A stretch of 64,000 nt of DNA from Planctomycetota bacterium (GCA_028291545.1 JAQGHR010000065.1:1-64000), one strand, 5' to 3'; counted from the first letter of the stretch, positions 52,898 to 62,644 are shown. Program-made: numbers and translations. Notes: generated from the letters alone by a model not told the origin.

Positions 52898-54919
52898 TCA
52901 CGGAACGACCAGCGCCGCCGGTGGGGCGTTGACCGCCTGGGCCTCGTTCCCCCCCTCGAACCACGCCTGCACGGTGAAAAGGACCCGGCGCGGAGAGAGG
53001 CCCGGCTTGGCCTTGAGGACGAAGACGTGCTCGGATTTATCGACGGCGACCGTCGCGTCGCTCACCTTGTCGAGACCGTCCAGGCCGCCATCTTCCGCGA
53101 CCAGACGGAGCTTGACCGGCTTCTTCGCGGCCTCACCCCGGCGGTCGAGCCGGACCTTGATCTCGGCATTCCCGGACGGCGCGAGCGTGACCTCGTCCGG
53201 CTTGACGCTCAGCCCGAGGGAGGCCGGTTCGGCGACGGCGAGCTGGGGACGGTCCATCTCGACGGCCCCCTCGGCGGGTTCCGGCTTCCCGTCCGGCCCC
53301 GCCCTGGGCGGGCCGCGACGCCGGCCTCGCTCGCGATAGCGGACCACGGCCCCGCCCCGCACGTCGCGGACGACCAGCCGGACCGGAAACGGGCCAAGCG
53401 CGGCCGCGAGCGAGGCGGACAAAACCAGGACGCCGGACCTGGCCTTCGCGGGGATCGTGACGGGCGCCGCAGAAACGCCGGGGGGTAACTCACCGGCCAG
53501 GATCGTGGCCGGTCCGTCGTCGTCCTGCCGTTCGAGTGCGATCGGCACGGCGATCGAGCCGTTGCGAGGCACGGTGCGGCCGCCCAGATCGGCAATCGCG
53601 GTGATGCGGCGAAGCTGGATGGGCTCGACCTCGATCCGGTACACGAAGCGCGGGCCGCCCCGGTGGAAGGCGTCCCGCACGGCGATGACCAGGCCGTCGG
53701 CGTCAATCCTCCGCTCGATCCGCGCATCGCGCCCAAGTTTGTCGTCGTCCTCGGCCTGCGAGATCCCTCGAGGATCGACCACGGCCACCACCGGGTCGGC
53801 CGCCGAGCCGATCCTGGCGGCGTAGACGGTGATCGCGTAATCCCCCTCGCGGCCCGGGGCGGGCATGAGCCGGTAGAAATCGAGGTCGCCGTCGTCGATC
53901 GCCGCGAACCGGCCGTTGATCGCACCCGGCACGGTCACCGGCGTCGGCCGCACGGGATCGTCGGCCGGCTCGGGGATCGGCTCGACGAATTCCGGCCCAT
54001 CACCGACCCGGACGCTGAGTGCGTTGGCCTGCCCTTTCTCGGCCGCGATCCGCAAGAGCGTATCGCCGGGCGAGGCATCGGCCCGCGGCCTGAAGGGGAA
54101 ATCCAGCCCTTCGGGCAAGTTCACGCCCAGCAGGTGCATCCAGGTCGTCGCGCCACGCGCCCCGCCCGACGGGTAGGCCGAGATCACGAGCGGGACCTCG
54201 CCGATCGTGAGCAGGTACGGGCGGGTCGTCTGCCCCTCGGTCGCGCCGTCGCGGTTCCGGCCGTTGGCGTCCTGAATCTGCACATAATATCGCCCCGAAA
54301 CCGGCACATGAACCCACGCGGCGGCATCTCGACCGAACAGATCATCGTCGGCCGCCAGCTCGCGCCCGTCCGGCGAGAAGATGGTAACGAGGGCGTCGAG
54401 CCCCGAGCCGGCCCTCGCGGCGAAGGCCTCGGCCACCAGGGTTTGACCGGCCTTCATCTCGATAGCGAAGACGTCCACCTCGTCACCGTTCGCCAGGTTG
54501 CCCTCGACCGTGACCGGATTGGCGACACGCTGCGCCGTCTTGAATCCGTGGTTCGCCCCCGTCTCGACGATCGAGGGGATTGGCCTTCCCACGACGAATG
54601 ACCCGGCGTTGGAGAGCCCTCGGGGAGTGATCACTCGGAACGATCGGAGTCCCGGGGCGATGTCTTTCGGCACGACAATCCTGGCCTTGACGCGATCCCC
54701 GGACGGCTCGACCGCCTCAACCCTGGCATCCAGGTCCTCGAACACGATGGCCGAGGCCCCGTCGAGGTTCTCGCCCCGGATCTCGATCGCCGCCGTTTGC
54801 CCCGCACCGACGACCAGGGGCTTCACGTTGCGCACGGTGGGGACGGCCATCTGGGCGGTTACCGAGCGAGAACTCAGCGCGGTCGCGAGGATGGCCGACA
54901 GAAGGGCCGCTTTTTTCAT
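52898..54919 (-). CDS. exported protein with IPT-like and PPC (pre-peptidase C-terminal)-like domains
   Basis: Signal MKKAALLSAILATALSSRSVTAQ; AIEIRGENLDGASAIVF (IPT-like); NGDEVDVFAIEMKAGQTLVAEAFAARAGSGLDALVTIFSPDGRELAADDD (PPC-like). Confidence 0.75.
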   Translation of the reverse strand: MKKAALLSAILATALSSRSVTAQMAVPTVRNVKPLVVGAGQTAAIEIRGENLDGASAIVFEDLDARVEAVEPSGDRVKARIVVPKDIAPGLRSFRVITPRGLSNAGSFVVGRPIPSIVETGANHGFKTAQRVANPVTVEGNLANGDEVDVFAIEMKAGQTLVAEAFAARAGSGLDALVTIFSPDGRELAADDDLFGRDAAAWVHVPVSGRYYVQIQDANGRNRDGATEGQTTRPYLLTIGEVPLVISAYPSGGARGATTWMHLLGVNLPEGLDFPFRPRADASPGDTLLRIAAEKGQANALSVRVGDGPEFVEPIPEPADDPVRPTPVTVPGAINGRFAAIDDGDLDFYRLMPAPGREGDYAITVYAARIGSAADPVVAVVDPRGISQAEDDDKLGRDARIERRIDADGLVIAVRDAFHRGGPRFVYRIEVEPIQLRRITAIADLGGRTVPRNGSIAVPIALERQDDDGPATILAGELPPGVSAAPVTIPAKARSGVLVLSASLAAALGPFPVRLVVRDVRGGAVVRYRERGRRRGPPRAGPDGKPEPAEGAVEMDRPQLAVAEPASLGLSVKPDEVTLAPSGNAEIKVRLDRRGEAAKKPVKLRLVAEDGGLDGLDKVSDATVAVDKSEHVFVLKAKPGLSPRRVLFTVQAWFEGGNEAQAVNAPPAALVVP

Positions 54920-54977
54920 GGAAAAAGCTCCATATCAACGTAATTTAAAATTTAAAGGCTTGAGCCACCTGTTCTCC

Positions 54978-55051
54978 GGTGGGGCGGGCGTCCCTGCCCG
55001 GCTACAACGCCCTTTATTTTTGGTAGGCGGGCAGGGACGCCCGCCCCACTG
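54978..55051. repeat. inverted repeat family GGTGGGGCGGGCGTCCCTGCCCG, copy 2
   Basis: ggtggggcgggcgtccctgcccg ... cgggcagggacgcccgccccact. Confidence 0.85.
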
Positions 55052-55199
55052 GAAAAAACGACGCAAATCATCTCATGCCCTCGTTCCCACGCTCTGCTTG
55101 GGTACTTGTTTAGCCTCGAAGGGGCTAACACCTACCTGCGTGGGAATGCCGTCCTCGACGCTTCGCGTCGGCTTCCGGGTGCCACTGGCCGCTCGCTTA

Positions 55200-56546
55200 T
55201 CATTCCTCTTTCCCCGGCACGAATTCCCTCTGCTTCTTCCCGTCCTTCAGCCCCCATATCAAGACCTTCCCGTCCCATCCTCCGGCCGCGGCCGATTGAC
55301 CGTCTGGCGAGAGCGCGACGGCGTAGACCCAATCCTTGGACATGGAGCCCTCGTCGATCGGCGCGGCGCGGTTGCCGTCCTGCGTCTTGTAGGAAAGGAA
55401 CGAGGGGCGACCTCCCGAACCGGCCCAGAGGGAGGAGCTGTCGGGCCTCCACGCGAGGGCGTAGACCGGCCCGGTGTGGCCGAAGCCTCGAAGCGGGTTG
55501 TTCCACTCGCCGACCTTCCACAAGGCCATGTTGCGATCGGCGCTGGCGGTCGCCAGGTGCTTGCCGTCGGGGCTGAACGCCACGCCAAGCACCGCATCTT
55601 GATGCGTGGAGAGGCCCGCGATCTGAAGGCCGGTCTCGGCGTTGAAGACCTTGGCGGTCTTGTCGGACGAGGCCGAGGCCAATTTTGTTCCGTCGGGACT
55701 GTACGCCAGCCCGTTGACGATATCGGCGTGGCTCTTGATCGTGCGGACCACCTTGGCCGAGTCCACGTCCCACACCAAAATGAGCTTGTCCAGGCTCGCC
55801 GTGGCGATCTGGTTCTTACCCGGCCGCCATGCCAGGGCCAGCACCGTATCGGCATGGCCTCGAAGGACGCCGATTTCCGACCAGGACTCGACCGACCAGA
55901 TCCGTACCTCGCCCTGCCGTCCGGGAGTCCCACCGGAGGCGGCGAGCCACTTGCCATCGGGCGAGAACGCGACGGCAGTGACCTGCTCGGGGAAGCCCGC
56001 GAGGTGACGTCTCGTCTTGCCAGTCGCCGGGTCGACGATCGCGACCTCCTTGTAGCCCGCCACGGCCAGCAGTTTCCCGTCGGGCGAGAACGCCAGGCCG
56101 GTCACGGGCGGCGGGGCATCGGAGGCGAAGGCGGCCGCCTCCTGCGCGGCGATCTTGCGGGCCTGCTCCCGCTTGGCGGCCAGTGCCCCGGTGTCGTCCA
56201 CCTTGGCCCCCTGGTCGATCCATCGCTTGATCACGTCGATCTGGTCGAGCGCGATCGACGTCTTGGGCGGCATCTGCGGCTGTTTCTTGCCGGTCATGAA
56301 CTGGATCAGCGCGCTGTCGACCCCTTTACCGGGCACGATCGCCGGTCCCCGTCGGCCCCCCTTGAGCATGGCCGGAAGATCGTGCAAGGCAAGGTCAGAC
56401 GTCTCGAACCCGTCGTCATGACACGCGATGCAGTGCTCTTCCAAAAACGGCACCACCTCGCGCGAATAGCTCACGAGTCGGTCGTCGGCCCTGACAAGCA
56501 GAGGGATGGCGAGGATCGCCACAAGCGCGAGCGTCGAGAGACGCAT
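55200..56546 (-). CDS. c-type cytochrome domain fused to WD40 repeats
   Basis: HCIACHDDGFETSDLALHDLPAMLKGGRRGPAIVPGK (planctomycete cytochrome type), then repeated FSPDGK...W WD40 blades. Confidence 0.88.
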   Translation of the reverse strand: MRLSTLALVAILAIPLLVRADDRLVSYSREVVPFLEEHCIACHDDGFETSDLALHDLPAMLKGGRRGPAIVPGKGVDSALIQFMTGKKQPQMPPKTSIALDQIDVIKRWIDQGAKVDDTGALAAKREQARKIAAQEAAAFASDAPPPVTGLAFSPDGKLLAVAGYKEVAIVDPATGKTRRHLAGFPEQVTAVAFSPDGKWLAASGGTPGRQGEVRIWSVESWSEIGVLRGHADTVLALAWRPGKNQIATASLDKLILVWDVDSAKVVRTIKSHADIVNGLAYSPDGTKLASASSDKTAKVFNAETGLQIAGLSTHQDAVLGVAFSPDGKHLATASADRNMALWKVGEWNNPLRGFGHTGPVYALAWRPDSSSLWAGSGGRPSFLSYKTQDGNRAAPIDEGSMSKDWVYAVALSPDGQSAAAGGWDGKVLIWGLKDGKKQREFVPGKEE

Positions 56547-56636
56547 GGGAGATCACCTCAGGCGGGTTCGAATCCGGCGGGAAAGGAAATTGTGCCAGAT
56601 CACAACCGGAAAGGCCATGCCTTACGAATCTGGCAG

Positions 56637-56777
56637 GCGGGGGCGGAAGAGTTTCACGCAGAGGCGGGGAGACGCAGAGAAAGGGAGAACGAGAGCAAGA
56701 AGGTCCCTCACCAAACCTCTGATGCTCTCTTCTCCTCTGCGTCTCCCCGCCTCTGCGTGAAACTCTTCCGCCCCCGC
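56637..56777. repeat. inverted repeat family CACGCAGAGgCGGGGAGaCGCAGAG, copy D
   Basis: ggggcggaagagtttcacgcagaggcggggagacgcagagaa ... tctcctctgcgtctccccgcctctgcgtgaaactcttccgcccc. Confidence 0.88.
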
Positions 56778-56894
56778 CCTACTTTGGTCCGCCTTGACAT
56801 AAATTCGGAAATCGCGAATCTCCTTGACCGACTGCCGGACGCGGTGTAGTGTACGTGCGTATCAAAATCCCTTCCTGAATCGAAGGACACGACG

Positions 56895-57428
56895 ATGACC
56901 AGGTCTGCCCGTTTTCTCGGTGCCGGCGTTGCTTTGCTGGCGGGCGTGTTGGTGATGCCTTCCGTGGGTGACGACAAGCCGGGCGTCGAGGCCAAGGCGG
57001 CGTTCGCAAAGATGAAGACGCTCGCGGGCGAGTGGACGGCCGACGTCGATGGACACGGGGCGGGCGGAGGTCCGCAGAAGGTCACTTACAAGGTGACCGG
57101 GGCCGGCAGCGTCGTGATGGAGAGCCAGTTCCCGGGCACCGATCACGAGATGATCTCGATGTACCACCTGGACGGCGACGTGCTGCGGATGACGCATTAT
57201 TGTGCCGCCGGCAACCAGCCCCGGGTGAAGTACGACCCCAAGGCCTCGAAGCCGGGTGAGCTGGTCTTTGTTTTCGACGGCGGCACGAACCTCAACCCCG
57301 CGAAGGACATGCACATCCACGGCGTGACGTTCGTCTTCCGCGACGCGAAGCACGTTGACGCGCTCTGGGAAGGCCATGCGAATGGCAAGAAGATGGCCGA
57401 CACCAAGTTCGCGATGAGCCGTCCCTGA
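56895..57428 (+). CDS. exported hypothetical protein (DUF1579-like)
   Basis: MKTLAGEWTADVDGHGAGGGPQKVTYKVTGAGSVVMESQFPGTDHEMISMYHLDGD. Confidence 0.6.
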   Translation: MTRSARFLGAGVALLAGVLVMPSVGDDKPGVEAKAAFAKMKTLAGEWTADVDGHGAGGGPQKVTYKVTGAGSVVMESQFPGTDHEMISMYHLDGDVLRMTHYCAAGNQPRVKYDPKASKPGELVFVFDGGTNLNPAKDMHIHGVTFVFRDAKHVDALWEGHANGKKMADTKFAMSRP

Positions 57429-57536
57429 GGAAACGAAGCCGCGATTTTCCAGGTTGCTGTCTTGATCTGGATGTGTGGTCGGGCCTTCGGAGAACCTCAG
57501 TCCCGGCCACACAGAACGCGTGCGTCGATACAACTC

Positions 57537-57821
57537 TTAGCCCGGAGGCTGAGGGGGAGTCCCCTCCCCTTCCCACCATTTCGGCCCTCGTTCCCCCAGG
57601 GCAACCTTCGCGGCATGGACACGATCCCGAGCGGCGCGCTCGGCGGTCGTATCCCTGGCACGTAGCGCCCGGCCGACATCGCCCCGGGCGCGCATCAACT
57701 CGGCAACGAGCCGCGTGCGATCCTCTTCGGTGAGGTTCGGGTTGGTGGCCCGCCAGCGGCGGCCGTCGATAATAACGTAGTGGCCATCGGGCGTCCGATC
57801 GATCGTCTTGCGGTGCTTCAT
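57537..57821 (-). CDS. small hypothetical protein
   Basis: MKHRKTIDRTPDGHYVIIDGRRWRATNPNLTEEDRTRLVAELMRARGDVGRALRARD... Confidence 0.6.
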   Translation of the reverse strand: MKHRKTIDRTPDGHYVIIDGRRWRATNPNLTEEDRTRLVAELMRARGDVGRALRARDTTAERAARDRVHAAKVALGERGPKWWEGEGTPPQPPG

Positions 57822-57831
57822 GAAACCAGAA

Positions 57832-57873
57832 CACCCCGAGGAGACGAGATGGGCGTCTCGTCTCCTCGGGGTG
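57832..57873. repeat. 18-bp perfect hairpin immediately upstream of the 57821 start codon
   Basis: CACCCCGAGGAGACGAGA-TGGGCG-TCTCGTCTCCTCGGGGTG. Confidence 0.9.
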
Positions 57874-57909
57874 AACAGGATTTGCAATCAACGGGCCAAA
57901 AGGCGGCGA

Positions 57910-58653
57910 TCAACGGCGGTCCTGGAGCTTCCGCAGGAGGCGGAGGATTTCCAGGTACAGCCAGATCAGGGTGACCATCAGGCCGAACGCGCCGTACCAC
58001 TCCATGTACTTGGGGGCTTCGTAGCGCTCGCCCTGGGCGATGAAATCAAAGTCCAGCAGCAGGTTGAACGCCGCCAGGCCGACCGCCACCACGCTGATGA
58101 CGATACCGAGGCGGCCGGAGGAGTTGATCAGGTTGATACCGCCGGTCATGCCGAACATGCCCAGCAACATCGAGCCGAGGTAGAACAGGGCCAGCGCGCC
58201 GGTCGCCGCAGCGATGACGGCGGTTAGTCGTCCGGTCACCTTGACCAGGCCGGTCGCGTAGACGAAGAGCATCACGGCGGTCGTTGCGGCCGTGAGGCCG
58301 ACGGCCTGCGGAACGATGCCTTGATACGCTTGCGCGTAGGTGTAGGAAATCGCCCCGAGCAGCACACCCTCGCAGGCGGCGTACAGCGGAGCGGTCACGG
58401 GCGCCCATCGCTTGTTGAAGACGGTGGCGAAGAAGAACACCAGGCCGCCGATCAGCGAGCCAATGATCACACCCTGGCCCACCCCCTTGTTGCTGATCTG
58501 CGTCCACGTCACCGCGGCGCAGGCCACGAGGATCACCAGCAGTGCCATCGCTTTGCCGGCCGTGCCTTGCACGGTCATGACGTTGCCGCGGCGATCGGCG
58601 TGTTCCCAATCGCCGAAGATCGTCCCCGAGAACGCCGGATTATTGGTCTGCAT
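57910..58653 (-). CDS. Bax inhibitor-1 / YccA family membrane protein
   Basis: NPAFSGTIF...MTVQGTAGKAMALLVILVACAAVTW...SYTYAQAYQGIVPQAVGLTAATTAVMLFVYATGLVKVT; could start at 58683. Confidence 0.88.
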   Translation of the reverse strand: MQTNNPAFSGTIFGDWEHADRRGNVMTVQGTAGKAMALLVILVACAAVTWTQISNKGVGQGVIIGSLIGGLVFFFATVFNKRWAPVTAPLYAACEGVLLGAISYTYAQAYQGIVPQAVGLTAATTAVMLFVYATGLVKVTGRLTAVIAAATGALALFYLGSMLLGMFGMTGGINLINSSGRLGIVISVVAVGLAAFNLLLDFDFIAQGERYEAPKYMEWYGAFGLMVTLIWLYLEILRLLRKLQDRR

Positions 58654-58849
58654 GCTGGACAAGGTCGATCCTCCCAGATCCATTCCTCAGGATCGGCCTG
58701 CGCCTCCACGACGTCGCGGAGACCAGAAGCCGATCCCTCATGCTTTCATTGTGTCCGTACAGGCTCGGATTGGCAATTGCGAACCGCTCTCCGCCGTCGT
58801 ACGCCGGGGAATCCGAGGTGTCGCTCACGGAGTCCGATCTCGCAGGATT

Positions 58850-58951
58850 TCCGGGTGGCTGGCGTCGAGCCGGGGGGGCGCCCCCGACTCCTGGGTGCGG
58901 GCCGCACGCCGGGGGCATCGGCGGCTCTGCCGCCTTGACCCCAGCCACCCG
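58850..58951. repeat. intergenic repeat (CCGGGTGGCTGGcGTCGAG...CTTGACCCCAGCCACCCG), copy 2
   Basis: Arms ccgggtggctggcgtcgag and cttgaccccagccacccg; right half shared with 33755-33852. Confidence 0.7.
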
Positions 58952-59154
58952 ACGGATCGGGCCCGGCGACGGATTCGGCGATCGAAACACAGGCTCGCCT
59001 CGATGATGTCCTTGAAGCGAGGTGATCGCGCTCGCGACGGATCACTGAGGCTGCGTCGCAAGGAGTTTCGATTCCTCTCGGGGAGTTTTATTCGGCGAGT
59101 GAGCGGACCGAGGCACGGGTTGCCGTGTCGGATCGGCCCTCGCGATCCCCTCCG

Positions 59155-59223
59155 GTAGGTCCGACTTCAGTCGGTCCTGTGAATGGATTGTGTTGGGGCA
59201 GGACCGACTGAAGTCGGACCTAC
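59155..59223. repeat. 25-bp perfect inverted repeat GTAGGTCCGACTTCAGTCGGTCCTG
   Basis: Left 59155-59179; right 59199-59223 is the exact reverse complement. Confidence 0.9.
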
Positions 59224-59343
59224 TGTTCCGATGCCCGGCGTGGCGGCTACCCCGCAACCTCTCTGTGAGCGTCTCCAAAATCGAGCGCCGCACCCGAAGA
59301 ATAGGACGAAAAACCACCGCCGGCTCCTGGTTCGTCGCGCGTT

Positions 59344-61212
59344 TCACCGATGCCGGAAGAGCCGCAGGGGGCCATCCTCTCGAAAGGGGTTCGCCGCGAA
59401 CCACTTCGCGCTGATTTCATCGAGAACCGGGTCGCGTCCCCAGACCACGAGGATGTCGATCTCGGTGTGGTGCGCGGCCAGGAGGTCGTCCCACAGTTTT
59501 GCGCGCCCGGCGGCGTCGTTCGGGTCGTCCATGTTGGCGATCGCCTCGAAAGTATGGGCGGGAGGACGCCGGACGTCGGGCGAGAACTGAACAGGGAAGT
59601 AATAGTGGACGGTCTCGTAGTCGGCCCACACGATATTGCCGGTGCCAATGCCCAGGAGGTTGTCCGCGTGCAGGACCGGATTGGCACGGAATCGACCTCG
59701 AATGCCGATCAAGAGCGTCCCGACTCTCGCCTCCTTCCCGACATGCTCGCGGCTGCGGGCAAAGGGGCCGACCCGGTCGGAGGACTCGAAGGCGTAGTCC
59801 CAGACCGTCAGCGATTGGAGCATGAGCGCGGCCAGAAGCAGTCCGGTCGCGACCTTGCCGGGCCATCGCGACAGGTCGAGATCGACCCAGGCCAGGAGTG
59901 CGACCAGGCCGAGCAAGGCGACCCGCTGCGGCAGATAGTTCCCGTGGGATGCCCCGAGCGTATCGGGCGTGACCAGGCCGCCGACCAGGAGGACGGCCGC
60001 GAGGATTCCCCAGCCGCGAAGGTTGCGATCTCGACGGGTCCAGGTCGTCGTGATCAGGATCACGACCGCCAGCGCCACCAGGGCGGCGGGCGTGACGATC
60101 CCGAGCCAGGCCGTCTGGCCGGGTAGGAACGGCACGACGACCTTCCGGCCCAAGCTCAGCGGATCGACCCAGCCGAGTTGCTCTCGCCACGACGCGATCG
60201 CCCACGGAGTTCTTCGCAGATGCCCCCAGACCGGCACGATCGGCCCGCCCCGGCCCATCAAGATCCGGTAGACCGGCCCCAGGACCAACAGCGGCAACAG
60301 CCCCGCCGCCGTCCAGCCGATCCTGGCTCGCGACCTGCCTGGAGTCGCCATGGCGAGCAGACCCAGGCCCACCACCGTCAGGCCCAGGCTCACGAGGTGC
60401 GCGAAGTAGCCGAGCACGATGAGACTCGCTAACCCCAACGCCCATTTCCCGTTGACGCGATGCCGGCCGATCCACCAGAGGCCCAGCGTGACAGGGAAGA
60501 GGCAGGCGCCCAGCAGGAAACTCGTGAAGCCGAGCAACCAGGCCACGTTGAGGGCCAGAAGCGCCGAGACGACGGCCGCCGTGAGCTCGCCTCGCCTTCC
60601 GGCAACGCGACGGCGGAGCCAGAAAGCGGAGGCCGCGAACCCGATTAGCGGGATTGTCGTCGCCAGGCGGTCGGCGGCTCGTGGCGAGACGAGCGAGAGC
60701 AAACCCATCAGCAACAGGTGCCCCGACCAGTTCGGCAGCGGGGACCAGTTGACCTGAAACACGCCGCGAAACGGGGAGTTGGCGCGAAGTGACTCGTTCA
60801 GGATATGGGCATTGTACAGGTGGGCCGGGCCGTCCTGGGTGACGAAAACCGGGGCCATCCAGACGGCGAGCACCGCGGGGGCGAGCGCGATGGCCAGGAT
60901 GCACCAGCCCCGCACACGCGCGAACCCTCGGTCGGGGCCGAGCTCAATATCAAGATCAGCCCGTTCCTGGGCAGGCGACTCCGGCGACGGCAACGCAACC
61001 TCGCTCGCGGACGGGGCAGGCTCGATGAGAAGTGCCAACCCGTCCCCCCCGGAACGTGAGTGCCGAGGGGGGCGGGCTCGGGTGCGGGACAACCGGACTG
61101 ACGCCCGTCGAAAAAAGTCCCCCACCAGCGTCCCGGCGGGGGCAAGTCGGGTCGCAGCCGCTGGTGTGCGGCAAGGTCCTAAAATCACGCGGTGCAGACC
61201 GACATCGGGCAA
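59344..61212 (-). CDS. polytopic membrane protein, GT-C-like (start uncertain)
   Basis: FVTQDGPAHLYNAHILNESL followed by many TM helices. The true start probably lies downstream of 61212. Confidence 0.6.
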   Translation of the reverse strand: MPDVGLHRVILGPCRTPAAATRLAPAGTLVGDFFRRASVRLSRTRARPPRHSRSGGDGLALLIEPAPSASEVALPSPESPAQERADLDIELGPDRGFARVRGWCILAIALAPAVLAVWMAPVFVTQDGPAHLYNAHILNESLRANSPFRGVFQVNWSPLPNWSGHLLLMGLLSLVSPRAADRLATTIPLIGFAASAFWLRRRVAGRRGELTAAVVSALLALNVAWLLGFTSFLLGACLFPVTLGLWWIGRHRVNGKWALGLASLIVLGYFAHLVSLGLTVVGLGLLAMATPGRSRARIGWTAAGLLPLLVLGPVYRILMGRGGPIVPVWGHLRRTPWAIASWREQLGWVDPLSLGRKVVVPFLPGQTAWLGIVTPAALVALAVVILITTTWTRRDRNLRGWGILAAVLLVGGLVTPDTLGASHGNYLPQRVALLGLVALLAWVDLDLSRWPGKVATGLLLAALMLQSLTVWDYAFESSDRVGPFARSREHVGKEARVGTLLIGIRGRFRANPVLHADNLLGIGTGNIVWADYETVHYYFPVQFSPDVRRPPAHTFEAIANMDDPNDAAGRAKLWDDLLAAHHTEIDILVVWGRDPVLDEISAKWFAANPFREDGPLRLFRHR

Positions 61213-61306
61213 CGCGGGCCCGACCTGGCGATACTCTCACTATAGCCGATGCTCCACGGGGATGCTCGAATTTTTTCCCCGAGGGACCCCCGCCCCGCCC
61301 TTTCGA

Positions 61307-62530
61307 TCAACGAGCCGGGAGGACGACGATCGGGGCATAGCCCGGCATCCCCAGGACGCGGTGGATCTGCTCACAGGTCTGGCCGATCTTCTGGACCTGC
61401 GTGATGTTCGGGCCGATCCGGCCCTGGGCGATGCGATTGACGCGGCGCGCCAGCCTCTGCCAGGACGCGTCGGTCTCCCGGAATTCGAACGCGAGCTGAT
61501 TCGGGGGCAGTCCTCGGGCCGCGTCGTGCTGAAAATCCACCGCCGCAGCCTGGAGGCGCTGGGCCTCGGCCAGGATCAGGCCACCCTGGGGCACGGTGCC
61601 CGCCGTCGGCCCGAAGACCTGGAGAAACGCGTTCGTCTGGTCGACCAGTTGATTGGCCAGGCCCACGATCGGCGGCGGGCCTCCCGACTGTACCGGGGCA
61701 AGCGAGACCGCGACCCTGGGCTGGGGCGAGCGAAGTCCAAGTGCCTGATGGATCAGAATCTCGACCGAGGCGAACGACTGCCATGCCGCCTGGACGTCCG
61801 GCGGGGCCTGACTTGCCGTGATATAACGCTCCAGGCGATCGCCCAGCTCGTCGACCGGCGCGAACGCCCGTGCAGCGGCCTCGACCGAAGGATTGGCGTC
61901 GACCGAATCATGGAATGCATCGGCGGCACGCGTCAGCGCCTGCGCATCGCGGAGCACGGCCGGACCGTTGGGATCTCGGGCCAGACGCGTGGCCAGGGTC
62001 GCCGTGAGCGCATCCGCCCGAGCCTCCAGGGCATGAGCCAGGCGACGGACCTCGCCGAGGCCAGTCGGGGCGGCGTTCCCATAAAACCCCGGCGGCGGGG
62101 CGTTCAGTCCCATCGCCTGGCGGAGCTGAGCGACAAGCTCGTCTACCCGCCGGGCGGCCCGGTCCACGGCCGGAGAGGAGCCGCCGGGCCGCAGCAACTG
62201 CGACCTGAGATGCTGCCAGGTGGCGTCGATCCCCAGAAACGTCTGCCGCGACCGGGGTGAATTGGGGTTGTTGTGCAGGCTCTCATGGAACTCGTCCACC
62301 GTCTGGGCCAGTTCTCTCGTGTCCTCGACCAGATGTCTCCCATTCGGAGTTCGGCCCAGGTCCGACGCGATGTCCTCTCCCAGGTGACGGACGCGTTGGG
62401 CGAGCTCATGCGAGATGCCATTGAGGTCGATTTGCCCACCGGGCACAGGCGGAGGGACCTGCGCCAGGCTTGCACCCGCCAGGCCGAGGACCATGGTCCC
62501 CAGGATGAAGGTGAATGTCTTTCTGTTCAT
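61307..62530 (-). CDS. exported hypothetical protein
   Basis: Signal MNRKTFTFILGTMVLGLAGASLAQ; helical repeats. Confidence 0.65.
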   Translation of the reverse strand: MNRKTFTFILGTMVLGLAGASLAQVPPPVPGGQIDLNGISHELAQRVRHLGEDIASDLGRTPNGRHLVEDTRELAQTVDEFHESLHNNPNSPRSRQTFLGIDATWQHLRSQLLRPGGSSPAVDRAARRVDELVAQLRQAMGLNAPPPGFYGNAAPTGLGEVRRLAHALEARADALTATLATRLARDPNGPAVLRDAQALTRAADAFHDSVDANPSVEAAARAFAPVDELGDRLERYITASQAPPDVQAAWQSFASVEILIHQALGLRSPQPRVAVSLAPVQSGGPPPIVGLANQLVDQTNAFLQVFGPTAGTVPQGGLILAEAQRLQAAAVDFQHDAARGLPPNQLAFEFRETDASWQRLARRVNRIAQGRIGPNITQVQKIGQTCEQIHRVLGMPGYAPIVVLPAR

Positions 62531-62644
62531 GGAAGCCTCGTTAACGGGGAATCCGAGACGCTCGGACGGGATGGATGATGTACCATGTCCGCAAGCGCGA
62601 TGCCGCCATGGGCCAATCTCCCTGGGACGCACTCCGTCAGAGCG

